A stretch of DNA of 64,000 nucleotides from Ailanthus altissimus (taxonomy: Eukaryota; Streptophyta; Magnoliopsida; Sapindales; Simaroubaceae). Positions within the stretch are counted from its first letter, which is position 1, and each line of letters begins with the position of its first letter. Positions 1-13,542 of the stretch are shown here, one piece after another. Location of the stretch: positions 17,766,501 through 17,830,500 of the forward strand of contig OX327690.1 of the NCBI GenBank assembly GCA_946807835.1. The letters are read 5' to 3'. The notes beneath the pieces are model-generated. The model had not been told where the DNA came from. It searched no databases and saw nothing but the letters and a program-made list of their open reading frames with translations. The position numbers were made by a program, and so were the translations under genes.

Positions 1-2963
1 CTGTTTGAAACAGAAGAATCAAGTGTGCGTCGGTAGGTTTCAGGCCTTTAGTCATTTCTGTCACTATGATTTCTGCATTGCTATAATTATTTAGTAATTA
101 GTAATTTTTTTGTTTTATCTTTTTGTTATTTACTTTCTAAGGAACAATTCTAAATTTTAAGCATTGGTCTTGGGATGTCTAGGAGTTGAAGTACTCGCTT
201 TTTTATTTGACCTTCAATCTGCATTTGTGTATCATCTTGGATAATTTCTTGTCTTATTTTTTACAGGAAGTATGATTCTTTAAATTTTCACATTTGACAA
301 TTTCTTCCTATTTTTTTTCTTTCTAATTTGTATGTTTTTATCCAGCTACATGGGTACAATAACTGGCATAGGTGACTTAGATCCTGTTAAGTGGCCGAAT
401 TCACATTGGCGATCAGTCAAGGTTCTTTATCATATCATTTATTTTAATCTATGACTTTTCTATGAATGTTCATTGGTTGGAATATTGCGTCATTAGTGTT
501 AAAATTTCCTGAAAATTGTAATGAGTTTTAACTCAATGAATGCAGGTTGGTTGGGATGAATCAACTGCAGGGGAGAGGCAGCCAAGGGTGTCGCTGTGGG
601 AGATCGAACCATTAACTACATTCCCGATGTATCCATCTCCATTTCCAATGAGGCTTAAGCGACCATGGCCACCTGGACTACCAACTTTCCACAGTATGCT
701 TGTCTACTAACTTTACACAATAATATGCATATACTAACTTCTGACAATTTCCGGTTTTTATCTCCTAATCTCCCTCCCTTTTGCATGTGGACATCCAGGA
801 CTGATATTTTTTTATTCTTTTTGCTCTTAAGGTATTAAAGATGAAGATCTGGGAATAAATTCTCAACTTATGTGGCTCCGAGGAGATGCGGATCGTGGAA
901 TGCAATCTCTGAACTTTCAGGGACTTGGAGTTACACCATGGATGCAACCAAGGTTAGATGCTTCAATGCTTGGTTTACAAACTGACATGTACCAAGCTAT
1001 GGCTGCTGCTGCACTTCGAGAGATGAGGGCTGTAGATCCTTCAAAATCCAATGCTACATCCCTTCTGCAATTCCAGCAACCCCAGAATCTCCCCAGCAGG
1101 ACTGTCACATTAATGCAGCCTCAGATGATACAGCAATCTAATCCTCAGCAGACATTTCTTCTAGGTGTTCAAGAAAACCAGCATCAATCTCAGTCCCAGG
1201 CACACAGTCAGTCTCAAATGCTTCAACCACAGTTGCAGCATTCGCACTCTTTCAATAATCAACATCTGCAGCAGCAGCAGCAGCAGGTTGACCATCAGCA
1301 GATTCCAAGCAGAGTCTCCACTATGTCACAGTTTGCTTCAGTCTCCCAATCACAGTCACCACCAATGCAAGCTATCTCTTCACTCTGCCAGCAGCAGAAT
1401 TTCTCTGATTCAAATGGGAACCCTGTGACGACCTCTATTGTTTCTCCCCTGCACAGTCTCTTGGGTTCATACACTCGGGATGAATCATCACACCTGCTTA
1501 ACTTGCCTAGGAGCACTCCTTTGATACCTTCTCCTACGTGGCCTTCTAAGCGAGCTGCAGTTGAACCTCTTTTTTCTTCCGGAACTCCTCAATGTGTTCT
1601 GCCTCCAGTAGAACAATTGGGGCCACCTCATACAACTCTCTCTCAGAACTCTGTTTCATTGCCCCCCTTTCCTGGTAGGGAGTGTTCAATAGATCAGGAA
1701 GGGAGTGCTGATCCACACAGCCATTTTTTATTTGGCGTTAATATAGAGCCCTCATCTCTTCTGATTCAGAATGAGATGTCAAGCATTGGGGGAGTTGGGA
1801 CTAATAGTGACTCCACGACTATACCCTTTGCTTCTAATTATATGAGCAATGGAGGCACCGATTTTTCAGTTAATCCTGCAATTGCACCTTCTAGTTGCAT
1901 TGATGAATCTGGTTTCCTGCAGTCTCCAGAAAACGTGGGCCAAGTAAACCCACCAAACAGAACCTTTGTTAAGGTTAGCTGCTTTTGAACATTATGGCTT
2001 ATATCATTAACATCCAGCATTGTGAATAGTAGATTTTTTCTTTCTTTTTGTCCTCTTCTATACTGCAATTGCACTGGTTTGTCATATTGTTTGATCTTTT
2101 GGTGGACTTATGCAATGTCTCTCGTTGATCTGAATTTTTTTTCAATGATAGGTTTACAAGTCAGGGTCCTTCGGTAGATCACTGGATATCACCAAATTCA
2201 GTAGCTACCATGAGCTTCGCAGTGAACTTGCTCGAATGTTTGGCCTTGAAGGCCAGTTGGAGGACCCTCTGAGATCAGGCTGGCAGCTTGTATTCGTTGA
2301 CCGGGAGAATGATGCTCTTCTCCTTGGTGATGACCCCTGGCCGTAAGTTCTAATCTTTGCTGTTTCTGTAATGGAGCTGTGTGAATTATGTAATGGTGTT
2401 TCTTTCTTTTAGCTTTTTTTTAAAAACAATTTATATATTTTTTATTATTATATCTCAGTGATTATTTGCTGGAGCTCACTTGCTCTAAGTATAAGAATTT
2501 ATTTATATTTTTGACTGTCAGATAATAAAACTTTCTGGCATCTGAAGTAGAAACTTTGGGAAAAAAGTGGGAAAAAAAAAAAGAAATCTTGTAGATTAAC
2601 TTCGTGAAATAGTTAGAAAGGTCTTCATATTTTGGCTACATTTTCTTTCATAGTTATGGAATTCTGTGATTTCACATTGTAATTATTTCTTCTCCATTAG
2701 GAGATTCTATCTGTATATCTCATTCTTATTGGCTTGTCATTAATGCATTTAATTCTTCTTATACCAGGGAGTTCGTAAACAGTGTGTGGTGTATCAAGAT
2801 ACTATCGCCACCAGAAGTGCAGCAAATGGGTAAGCGAGGCATAGAGCTTCTGAATTCAGTTCCAATTCAGAGGCTTTCCAACAGCAGCTGCGATGATTAT
2901 GTGACCCGGCAGGACCCAAGAAATTTAAGCACTGGTATAACTTCTGTGGCACTGGATTTCTGA
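1..2963 (+). CDS. ARF6: Auxin response factor 6-like, 3' part (partial, 5' end outside window)
   Basis: Transcription factor that binds auxin response elements and activates growth and flower-maturation genes in the nucleus. Six exons are visible: 1-32, 346-421, 546-693, 832-1973, 2152-2342 and 2768-2963, all with GT-AG introns and one open frame, giving 594 residues before TGA at 2961. Order: end of the auxin-response domain ([20 protein letters not shown], then VSLWEIEPL); a large exon with a Q/S-rich middle region (about residues 165-270, including a run of six Q) typical of activator ARFs; then a PB1 domain from about residue 464 (lysine in [16 protein letters not shown]; acidic motif [17 protein letters not shown]). 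The Q-rich exon, the PB1 sequence and the miR167 site point to the ARF6/ARF8 pair; ARF6 fits best (ends [11 protein letters not shown]...). The B3 DNA-binding domain lies upstream of the window. No lesion is seen. The 3' UTR follows. Confidence 0.95.
2271..2291 (+). promoter_or_regulatory. miR167 target site in the ARF6-like mRNA
   Basis: The 21 nt starting gagatcaggctggcagc lie in the exon coding SGWQLV of the PB1 domain. They are complementary to the plant miR167 family, with mismatches at the outer positions and one near the middle. miR167 control of ARF6 and ARF8 through this site is well established, so the gene is very likely cleaved by miR167. Confidence 0.88.
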
Positions 2964-4693
2964 ACAATTTAACCAGTTAAGATACCATTCTCTCGTCTGT
3001 AATATTAGCGTCTGTTTCAACTCGTGTAGGGGTAGCGAGGGCTACCTAGTTCTAGCTTAAATTGATATATAAGCTAATACTGTAATTATAAGATATATTT
3101 TCCCGATTCGGCGCTATGAAATACGCAATCAATATTTATTTGGCGACTTGTGTCTGTGAATGATTATAGCTCCTTGCTTCTAATATGTAGCAATCAATTC
3201 ATAGTGAGCTTTAAGTTAGCATACTTTTGTAGATCAACTTGGACCACTTCTCAAGTTTGGACAAGACTTTCAAGTTTTGGAAGTTAGTTAAGCGATAGAA
3301 ACATTTCTAAAGACTCCATTGCCATGTGATTTGTCTCCATAATAGCATGTGGAAAAACAACTCTTTCTCAACTTACATTCATTCCAAAATGTCCTACACT
3401 TAGGTTGTGTTCTTAATTTTGGCAAAATGAATGTAACCTGCTTTTCACTTCAAATAATCCTGCTAACTTCTGTCTGGTCCAAGTAGTGATAAAATAATTG
3501 AAGTATAGAGCTTAGATGAATAGAGAAATTTGGCGGGTTCTTATATTTTTGTTATCTTGAATTGTTACATTCACTAGTTCATCAATCTAAATGGACTAAG
3601 TGGTGATTTTTGGTTCAATTTTTTCTGTGGAACATGGAATATGCAGCGCATGTTCTTAGAATTGTGATTTGGAATCAGTTCCAATAATTGTGAGATATCC
3701 AAATGACAAAGGTGGCCTTAATATAATGGGGCCAAATTTGATGTCGGTAGACTATACATGTGAGGCGCATTTCAATCTTTGCTTCCTCTAATCTCTCTCA
3801 AAAGCTGATTTTGATGAAGTTTCTATTACCATTTTGCGAGGAATAAATAAACTTTTCCATTCATCAATGCAAACAAAGGCAAAAATTGAGTTGGGGTCTC
3901 TCTCTTTCCTGGTTGTGGGGTTGTGTTTGGTTTTTGTATTTTGATGCATGTTGTGGGGCCAATTACTTTTATCTCTTTTGAGGGGATAGAATGGCAACAA
4001 TGTAGGGCACTATCAACAATAATAGCTATAGTACTAACAACCTTCTTCAAAGTCCATTAAATGTTTCTTAGCCTATATTCTATCAAACTTTTCAAATTGG
4101 TCCCACTGCCTGCTCTCACCATTTCATTTTTCTTGACCTAACACATGCCCTTCAGCATGAGTAAAATGCGCGCTACCGTGTATTCTTTCTGAATAATCCT
4201 ACGTACAATTTCGGGAAATAAAATTCGTAATCCGTCCACGCGGCATTTATATAAGAATAATATTATATTTTTTAAAAGATATTTTAAAATTTTACATTTT
4301 AAATGATGTCAAAAAATTATTAAGTAATAAAATATTATAATAAATAATTTTAATATTTATACAAATTTATTATTAAATAATTAGATAACATCTTAAGATA
4401 TTGTTTAAAAAGTATAACATTGTTCTTTATATTATATTTTTATGTTAATATAAAATAATAAAGTAAATATTTACTTAACAAGTGTCTCATCATATACCAC
4501 TAAAGGGGAGCTATAATACTTGCAACAAAGGGTTAAGGGTTAGCTCTAATTGTATTGTATCATTGGTTTAAATAAAAATTTTGTTAAAAAAAATGATTAC
4601 TTAAATATAATATGATAATAAATTTGTAAGGACCAATTAACTTTAAGTGAATAATCTATTCTCATAATATGCGAGGAGACTTGAGGCATGTTT
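2964..4693. other. ARF6-like 3' UTR and AT-rich intergenic DNA
   Basis: The first ~200 bases are the likely 3' UTR; no single poly(A) signal stands out. The rest is AT-rich, most strongly at 4250-4480. I see no convincing gene, RNA or element here; the short open frames on the minus strand near 3800-4050 have no recognisable content. Confidence 0.6.
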
Positions 4694-5354
4694 GAATTGA
4701 GTGTTTAAGATAATTAATATTTTTATCAATGTTATTCAAGTTTTTTTTTTTAAGTGGTATAGAATGATTTACATAAAGAAATTAGGTGCATTTTAATTTA
4801 AGAAGAAAGATTTGGTGAATATACTTTTCTTATTTCTTAGATCTCATTTTGACGCAGAAAGAAAATGATTTTTCTTTTTTTTTCTCCCCTATTTTTTAAG
4901 ATTCTTATTTTTTTTTTATTTTAGGTTACATTTAAAAATAAGGATATAAGAATATTTATTTTCTTAATATGCTTGTTATTTATTTTTTATTTTTTAATCA
5001 ATTCCTACTATGCCTAAAATTTGATTTATTTTTGTTTTAGTCTCTTGGTAAATTTGGCTATATAAGCCATTGTAAACCTAAGAGGAATTCAGTTTATAAC
5101 AATAATATTATTGAAAGTTTTCTCTTGATTCTTCAAAGAAATTTTCAAAATTTATCAAGATTTCATATTGTAATATTCATCATTGACTTATTACTCACAA
5201 TCTTTCTCATCTTTCTTGAGTGTGACATCTACCTTTTAAATTCTTATACCACGGGTTAAGTCCTTATTTTTGTTGTTTGTGAATTTGAAATAGAACGATC
5301 TTTGGCAAAGAAATTTTATTGAGTCTCGGGTCTCACTTTTCTTTGTGAGGTTCA
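4694..5354 (+). repeat. Left LTR of the gypsy element (5'-truncated)
   Basis: From gaattgagtgtttaaga onward it aligns by eye with the right LTR from about 10793 (shared blocks: atttacataaagaaatta, aagaagaaagat, gattttctattg-type AT tracts, tttgtgaggttca). Many substitutions separate the two copies, consistent with an old insertion. Confidence 0.8.
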
Positions 5355-5361
5355 TATTATT

Positions 5362-5374
5362 TGGTATTAAAGTT
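5362..5374 (+). other. Primer-binding site (tRNA-Met type, decayed)
   Basis: tggtattaaagtt lies just after the left LTR and resembles TGGTATCAGAGC, the plant initiator-tRNA-Met complement, with substitutions. Confidence 0.7.
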
Positions 5375-6107
5375 TAAGTTCTAAATCAAGTTTGATATAT
5401 CATTTATTTTTTATTGTTTGTTCTTTTTTTCCCCACCCTTGGTTTATTCCCTTAATTCTGCAACCTATCGTCTTTATTTTTTCTTATCTCCCAACTTTTA
5501 GCTATTTCTTAATCCTAATTCGTTCAAATTTTGTTATTTATTATTACATATAAGTAACAAAAAATATATAGAAAAATTTAGATTCAATTGATTTCAAGTT
5601 TACTATTTTGAATATTGAATTTGAAAAGAAGTAGAGAAATATCTAAACTAGTTGAAGTGTTGTTAGCTATTTAATTTTTGTTTGTATAAAGTGTATTATG
5701 TTATACCTATTTTGTGCAATTCGGCCTAAAAGAAATAACAACCCTAATTGCATCAAAATTTGTATTTTCTTTTGTCTTTGTTTTCCTATTTTATTGTTTC
5801 ATTATGACATTGTTCTCTTTGGTTCTTAAATTCGGCCTATTATTTTTCTTTGCATTTAACCCATTCTTATATTTAGAGATCTGATTTTTTGAGTTTGAAT
5901 TGTTGCAATTTGATTGAATTCATTTAAGTTCAATAAAGAATTGAAAGAGGAGACTAAAGAGTGAAAAAAGCTAAGAGATTGTGAGCTCATAAGAGAGTAA
6001 AAGCCAAATCTAAGTAAACACGAGTGTGAATGCTATCATTCTTGAGAGAAAATACGTAAAGAAGTGTTTGTGAGGTTTTCTAATTTTGTTTGTAGGTTAT
6101 TATACAT

Positions 6108-7240
6108 GTCTCAAGAAAAAGATAAAGACTCATTCGATGATGCTATAGAAAAGATAGATTTTAAACTCTTCTTTAAGTCTTTAAAATAAAATTTAATCGA
6201 ATAGAATTGAGGTTTAATGAGTTAAATGAGAGAATAGATAAAGTTGAATTTAGTTCACAATGAGGAAAACCTCATAGAGCTTCTAATAAGTGACGAAGAG
6301 AGAGGAATCCACTTAGATATGCTTATAAAGATGAATATAGGGATGACCAAGATGATAATGATCGCGCCTCTAATATTAATTTAGGCAGATTTAGGGGTGA
6401 AAATAGAGATAAAGGAGTTAGATATGGAGATAGAGTTGATAACAATTTAGGAAGCATCAAGATGAAGATTTCATCTCTTTAAGGAAAAAATGATCTTGAA
6501 GCTTTTTTGGAGTGGGAGAAAAAGACGGAGTTAGTGTTTGATTATCACAACTACTCCAAATTAAAAAAATGTAAAGTTAGCCTCTGTAGAATTAATGACT
6601 ATGTTATTATTTTAATGGGATGAACTTGTTTTGAGTAGGAGACAAAATCATGAAAGGCCCACTAAGACATAAGAATGGATAAAGGCTATTATGAGAAGGT
6701 GATTTATTCCAAGTCATTACTATAGAACTTATTTCAAAAGTTGCAAAGGTATAAAATTGTTGAAGACTTCCGTAAGGTGATGGAAATAGCCATGTTTTGA
6801 GCCAATGTAAAGGAGGACAAAGAAGCTACTATGACTAGGTTCCTAGCTAGTTTGAACTGTGATATCACAAACATGGTAGAGTTTACAACATTATGTTGAG
6901 TTGAATAACATGGTACATACGGCCATAAGTGAAGTAATAATTAAAAAGGAGTTCCATATGGATTGGGTAGAATTTGGGTTCTTCTTCAACATAAAAATTT
7001 AATTGAAGCAAAAAGGATGAAAAACCTAATTTTAAGTTTAAGGCTGAAACTTTCAAAAATAACAAAGATAGAGGTGCACCAAACAAAGGTAAATCTGAAT
7101 CTCAACCTTCTAAAATTAGAGATATCAAATGCTTTAAGTGTGTAGGAATATGTTATATTACATCTCAATGCCCATACAAAATAGTAATGATTTTAAAAGA
7201 TGATGGTGATATTGAGATCGAAGGTGAATCTAATGATTAG
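6108..7240 (+). pseudogene. gypsy gag remnant with zinc knuckle
   Basis: An ATG at 6108 starts a decayed gag. Around 6480-6900 the frames read GKNDLEAFLEWEKKTELVFD and later the MEIA...ANVKEDKEATMTRFLA block, the usual retrotransposon gag domain of this gypsy group. A degraded CCHC knuckle (KCFKCVGICYITSQCP) follows near 7130-7180, with its glycine/histidine region altered. Stops and frame shifts interrupt it repeatedly. In an intact element this would form the virus-like particle that packages the RNA. Confidence 0.8.
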
Positions 7241-7369
7241 CCCATACCACCTTTAGAGGATGCAAGTGACATTGAATATCCGATTGATGGAGAACTTTTG
7301 ATTATAAGGAGAGATTTTAGAGTGCAAATAAAAAAGGATGAAAAGATACAACGTGATCACATTTTTATA

Positions 7370-9400
7370 CTAGATGTCATGTCAATGATAAGGTATGTAG
7401 CATGATTATTGTTGGGGAGAGTTGTACTAATGTGGCTAACACTTGTTTGATGGAAAAATTGAATCTCACAACTTTGAAACATCATAGGCTGTATAAGATA
7501 TAATGGTTGAATTATTGTGGAGAAGTTAAAATAAATAAACAAGTATTTGTTTCATTCTCAATTGGAAAGTATAAAGATAAAGTTTTGTGTAATGTAGTGC
7601 TAATACATGCGGGGCATATTCTTTTGGGGTGACCATAATAATATGATAGACATGTAATTTATGATGGTTAAACCAATAGATACTCCTTTATACTTAGTGA
7701 AAAATTAATTACTCTTATACCTTTAGCCTCAAGACAAGTGTATGAAGATTAAGTGAGGTTAAAAAGGGAAAGTGATATGAAAAATGAGTGTAAGAATTCA
7801 AAAGCAAGAGAGGTCAAAACTAAAATGAGAGAAAGAGAGTGAAAAAAGAAAATAATTTTCGGTTAATGAGGAAAGAAAGGAGAGAAACAAGTGAATTTTT
7901 ATTTAAGAAAGAATAAGATAAAAAAAAAACTTTTAAATCAGCTTATGATTGTACTTTTGTACAAAGAGACTTGTTTTAATACTTATAAACTTAACCCCTT
8001 TTTGCCTAGTATTGTTATTTCTTTTTTTTTTTTTACAAAAATTTGGTAATGTATTTTCCAAAGAGATACCTAATGGTTTACTACCAATAAGAAGAGTCGA
8101 GCATCAAATTCACTTTATACCCGGAGCATTAATTCTAAATAAGCCAACCTATAGATGCAATCCTGAGAAGACAAAGGAACTTTAAAGGTGAGTTAGTGAG
8201 CTCATAAAAAAAGGGTATGCGCATGAGAGCATTAGTCATTGTGCAGTTTCAGTATTACTTGTGCCTAAGAAGGATGGGTTATGGAGGATGTATATTGATT
8301 GTCGCTCCATCAATAATATCAGTGTAAAGTATAGACATCTCATTCCTAGATTAGATGACATGCTTAATGAATTGCAAGGTTCTTGTATTTTTACCAAAAT
8401 TGATCTTAAGAGTGAATATCATCAGATTAGGATGAGAGAAAGTGATAAATGAAAAACCACATTTAAATAAATATTTTTTTATATAAGTGGTTAGTTATGC
8501 CGTATGGATTAACTAATGCACCTAGTACTTTCATTAGATTAATGAATTATGTTTTGCGTGCTTTTATTGGCAAATTTTTTGTTGTATACTTTGATGATAT
8601 TTTGATTTACAGCAAAAACTTAGATAAGTATGTCGAACATTTAAAAGTTGTTTTAGATATTTAAAGAAAAGAAAAATTGTTTGCTAACCTAAAAAACATT
8701 TTACACGGATAAGTTTGTATTTCTTGGATTTTTTTGTTAGTGCTAAAGAAATTGAGGTAGATGAAGAAAATATTAAGGCAATTCAAGATTGGTCGAAACC
8801 TATGAGTGTGGGTCATGTTAGAAGCTTTCATGATTTGGCTAGCTCTTATAAGAGATTTATAAAAGAGTTTAGTAGTCTAGCCGTATCATTAACTAAAGTT
8901 ATCAAAAAGCATGTAAGTTTTAAATAGGATGATGAACAAGAAAATATATTTAATTTGATTAAGGAAAAATTAACTGATGCACATTTGCTTATTTTACCTA
9001 ACTTCACTGAACTTTTAGAATTAAGTGTGACACTTCAAGAATAGGTACTGGAGTTGTACTAATGTAAGAAGGACATCCCATTGCATATTTTAGTGAAAGC
9101 TAAGTGGGACACTATTAAATTAGCCTACATATGATAAAAAAATGTATGCATTGTTTAGGGCATTGGAAACTTGGCAGTATTATCTTTAGCCAAAAGAGTT
9201 TGTGATTTATATGGATCATTAATCTTTGAAGCAATTAAAGGGTTAACACAAGCTAAACAAAATGGCATGCCAAGTGGTGGAGTTTGTTGAAACATTTCCT
9301 TATGTGATCAAGTGCAAGCAAGGTAAGAAAAATATTGTGGTTGATGCATTATCTCAAAGGTACGCTTTACTTTCTACCTTGATGCAAAATTATTAGGTTT
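7370..9400 (+). pseudogene. gypsy pol remnant: protease, reverse transcriptase, RNase H
   Basis: The protease region (7400-7750) reads IIVGESCTNVANTCLMEKL, with the catalytic D-S/T-G triad changed to G-E-S. Reverse transcriptase runs about 8040-8930: PKKDGLWRMYIDCRSINN, then IDLKSEYHQIRM, then [13 protein letters not shown], so the catalytic DD pair is still readable. RNase H follows (IAYFSES, then VVDALSQR at about 9335). Several in-frame stops (for example after RMRESDK at 8450) make it inactive. One polyprotein in an intact element; here a row of fragments in shifting frames. Confidence 0.85.
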
Positions 9401-9559
9401 TGTATACATTAAATACTTGTATATTAATGATTCTGATTTTGTTAATGTATTACATGCATGTGAGAAAATGACGTTTGGCAAGTTCTTTAGGCATAATGAG
9501 TTTCTGTTTAGAGAAAATAAGTTATGTGTGCCTAAATGTTCATTGCGTGATTTGCTTGT

Positions 9560-10610
9560 TAAAGAAGCTCATAGGGGTGGTTTGATGGGCATTTAGGTAT
9601 ATCTAAGACTTTAGATGTTTTACATGAATACTTCTTTTTGCCTTATATGAAACGTGATATAAAAAGAATTTGTGAGAAATATGTTATTTGTAGACAAACT
9701 AAGTCTAAGATTAAGCTTTATGGTTTGCATACTCCTTTACATATACTTAGTGAACATTGGATTGTCATATCTATGAATTTTGTACTAGGTTTACTTATGT
9801 CAAAAGAGGTAGGGATTCCATATATGTGGTTGTTAATAGATTTTCTAAAATGGAAGATTTTATTCAATGTCATAAAATCGATGATGCATAACATATTTCT
9901 AACTTGTTTTTCAAAAAGATTGTAAGATTGCGTGGCATATCTAAGAGTATTGTTTTGGATAGGGATGCAAAGTTTTTAAGTTATTATTGGAAGATTTTAT
10001 AAGGGTACATTAGGAACTAAACTTTTATTTTTTACTATTTGTCATCTACAAATTAATGGACAAAAAAAGTAATTAATAAGACTTTATCTACTTTGTTGTA
10101 TGCTATAATACAAAATAACCTAAAAATATGGAAAAAATATTTACTACATATAGAGTTTGCATATAATAAGAGTGTGCATTTGACAATTAAATTTTCACAT
10201 TTTAAAGTTGCGTATGATTTTAATTCATTAAATTTTTTGGATTTAACTCATTTACCTATGGATGAGTGTGTTAATTTAGATAGAAAGAAGAAAGTTCATT
10301 TTGTTAGGCACATCCATGAAAAGACATAGTAAACATTTAAAGGAGAACTGAATAATGTCAAGCAAGCTAATAAAGGGAGCAAAAAAGTTGTATTTGAGCC
10401 AAGTGACTAGGTTTGGTGGCATATGAGAAAGGAACGGTTTCCTGTTCAAAGGTGTTCTAATCTACTTTCAAAGGGAGATGATCCATTTTAAAGGATTGAA
10501 AGGATCAATGACCACGTCTACATGTTAAACCTTCTAGGTGGGTATAATATAAGTGCTAACGTTAATGTTGCTGATTTGTCTCATTTTGATGTAGGTGAAT
10601 ATTTAAGGAT
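9560..10610 (+). pseudogene. gypsy integrase remnant
   Basis: The zinc-binding and core regions are recognisable: LLVKEAHRGG, then YMKRDIKRICEKYVICRQTK, then the DFVLGL-type core start and INGQ...NKTLSTLLYAIIQ near 10050-10120. The C-terminal part includes KWKKYLLHIEFAYNKSVH-like sequence and the FEPSD.VWWHMRKERFP block near 10390-10440. Stops, small deletions and frameshifts disrupt it. It ends just upstream of the polypurine tract and right LTR. Confidence 0.8.
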
Positions 10611-10621
10611 AAATCTTTTTC

Positions 10622-10634
10622 AAGAGAGGGGGAA
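10622..10634 (+). other. Polypurine tract of the gypsy element
   Basis: aagagagggggaa lies immediately before the inferred TG start of the right LTR (tggtgcaaatta), as expected for plus-strand priming. Confidence 0.7.
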
Positions 10635-11448
10635 TGGTGCAAATTAGATTATCAAAACTTTACGAGATCCGTTGAGCGTTCATTGGGGTCCGATGACAAG
10701 GGTAAGAATCAAGAAAATGAAGGAAACATTAAATGTGCTAATTGAGCACATTTCAAATTCATACTTTGTTCAAGACAGTAGTTAGCCGAATTGAGTGTTT
10801 AAGATGATCAATACTTTTTCAATGTTATTCAAGTTTCTTAGGTCGTGATTTACATAAAGAAATTAGACACATATCAATTTAAGAAGAAAGATCTGGCAAA
10901 TATACTTTCCTTATTTCTTAGATCCTATTTTGGCGGGACGGACTTTCCTTTTTTTTATTTCTTATTTTTTTAGATCCTTATTTTTTTATTTTTTTTTATT
11001 TTACATTATATTTAAAAACAAGGGTACAAGAATATTTGTTTCTTTAATATACTTGTTATTTATTTTCTATTTTTGTAATCAATTCCTACTATGCCTAAGA
11101 TTTGATTTATTTTTCTTTTACGTTATTGGTAAATTCGCTATATAAGCTATTGTAAATCTAAGGGAAATTCAGTTTATGACATTAATATTATTGAGAGTTT
11201 TCTTTTACTTTTTCAAAAAAAATTTAGAACTTATCAAAATTAGCTTGTGGTATTTATTCTTAACTTATCACCCACAATCTTTTTTGAGTGTGGTGTCTAT
11301 CTTTTAAATTCTTATACGTTTGGTTCTTATCTCTTTATAGATAACGAGTCAAGTTCTTTGTTTTTTTTATTTGTAAATATGAATTAGAACCATCTTTGAC
11401 AAATGAATTTCATTGAACGTTAAATCTTTTTTTTTTGTGAGGCTCACA
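10635..11448 (+). repeat. Right LTR of the gypsy element
   Basis: Starts tggtgcaaatta after the polypurine tract and ends near ggctca. The last ~660 bases match the left LTR. This copy keeps the first ~140 bases that the left copy lacks. Confidence 0.75.
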
Positions 11449-13542
11449 TTATTTATCCATCTCTTAAAATTAGTTATATAATCATATGACTAATAATTCT
11501 AGAGGGAACCATACGATAGTTAGTCTAATAATTTTAAGACTAAATTTTTTTCAAGTAAATATATTTTAATTTATAGCTATTAATATGCATAATTATTAAT
11601 ATTATTGAATGTTTCATATCTCAAATAAAACTTTATATTTATCAATATATGAATAAGATTACATGTTATAATATATATATTAATTTAAACGAATAATTAT
11701 TATTAAATCCAATAGTTAATAATGTACTTTAAAATAGCTGTAACAATTTTGATAAATATAGTTTGATTAATGTAAGTAATTAATTTAAATTAATATTTAA
11801 ATAATAATTAGTTATTATTTAAATTATTTTAACATATTGATAAAATATCTTACTGGTAATAATATACATTTGAAGTAACATGTTTTTTTTAATTATTATA
11901 ACCAATTTTTTTTTTTATTGACTAATGGTTAATTTAATTTAAATTTAATTATTAAAGCGGTTCTCTTTTAAATTGATTTTAATTTATTAACAATATAAAT
12001 ATTATTATTTATTATACTATTCTAAAATTAACTTAAATTTATTACCATTAAATAGGAATTCATATTTTTAACTACAATTAAATTAAATTGATTTAACATA
12101 GTCCAATCCAATTCTTCACTAAACACAAAATAGTACTATATATAATCCTCCCCAATCAAATTCATTATAATCAAATCCAATCACAAAAATTTGTCCAATC
12201 CAATTTTAAGGTAAAAGATGGTTGAGGATTCTTAGAAATGATTATAATTTTGGTAGGATTCCATAACATGTGGAGTGTACAAACATAAACCAATTTGGGC
12301 TTGATGTGTTGGGTCGACCCAATATGACAAAATATAAAACACAATTCTGACTGCAAAATACCACATTTAATTGAATTTTTTATTATCTGAAATGTAGAAA
12401 TTCTATTATCTATATATGTGTATATATATATATATATATGTATGTATGTCCACTTAAATTTTTTGACGTGTTAAATAAATATAAGAACTTAATTAGGGCA
12501 AAGTTTGGTGCATGAAGTAATACAATATAATTTAGGATTGTGTTGAATTTAATAGGTAGCCTTCTATTTTTTTTTAATAAATATGATCTATTTTCTGTAT
12601 ATTCTTAAATCTCGTATTCTATTAATTTTTTAATTGTTAATTTAATTATTTCAATATATTTTAAAAAAATTATTATTACTCATAATTTATTATATATTAT
12701 ATATGTAACTAAAATATTTCTTATATAAATATGTGTAAGATTCTCTTAACTTAAATTTTTATTTATTGTTCTTATATTCGACGGTATAAATTTAAAGTTA
12801 AAAGTAACATTTAAAGCTGCTAATACTACACTAATCATTATTTTAAATTAAAATTTTAAATTAAAAGAATCGTACTCTATTAATATATATGAAAAAATAT
12901 TAAAAATTTAGTTTGTTGTAAATTTTTATAGACCCTGAACAGTTGCCCATAAAAGCATGTAGATGAGAAAGAGCTGATCTTTAGCGGTGCAGTTAAGCGT
13001 AACATTTTGATTTGATCATTAAGCATGCGAAGGTTAAATACTTATAGGGTGTTTAGTAATATTTTTTTGAAATAATTTTTTTTTTAAACATAAACATAGA
13101 TAAAATAATATTAAAAAAAAAATTTCGTAAAATATTTTTAGTCTCGGTAAGTTCCACCCATTACCACAGTTGGCTGTTGGTCAATAAATTTTGTTATGTT
13201 GCATACGTCGCCGTTTTCTCTTCTTCATGCTCATTACTCAATACTCATGGCTATGAATAAATTTATTGTCCAATAGAAAGTGCCGGTGATTGACCAAGGA
13301 CTTTTTTAAGTAACAAAATTGATTTTGATTATACTATATTTTTATATAATTTATCATATAATTTTTATTACTGAATTATATTACTTATCTAATAATACAC
13401 GCCTGTGCCAATCTTTTCAATTATATAAATTAATAGTATATATAAATGTTATACCTTATATTAATTAACTCAATACAATACAACTCAAGAAATACATCAA
13501 ACATATGGATAGTAATACTTAATGCTATACTATTGTGTGTTG
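11449..13542. other. AT-rich intergenic stretch with a TA microsatellite
   Basis: No gene or element is recognisable. A (TA)n run followed by tatg repeats lies at about 12412-12450. Long A/T tracts dominate 11500-12100 and 12560-12900. Confidence 0.55.

Larger units (their letters stand above)
4694..11448 (+). mobile_element. Decayed Ty3/gypsy LTR retrotransposon
   Basis: Two diverged LTRs flank a primer-binding site, gag, protease, reverse transcriptase, RNase H and integrase in the gypsy order, with a polypurine tract before the right LTR. Stops and frameshifts occur throughout, so the element is dead. The C-terminal integrase tail (EPSD.VWWHMRKERFP) is present but I see no chromodomain. 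The left LTR lacks about 140 bases that the right LTR has at its start, so it was truncated or overwritten. No target-site duplication can be read. Confidence 0.9.

Noticed and set aside
3788..4050. Two overlapping minus-strand open frames of about 70 residues
   Set aside because: No recognisable domain, no supporting promoter or splice context, low-complexity composition.
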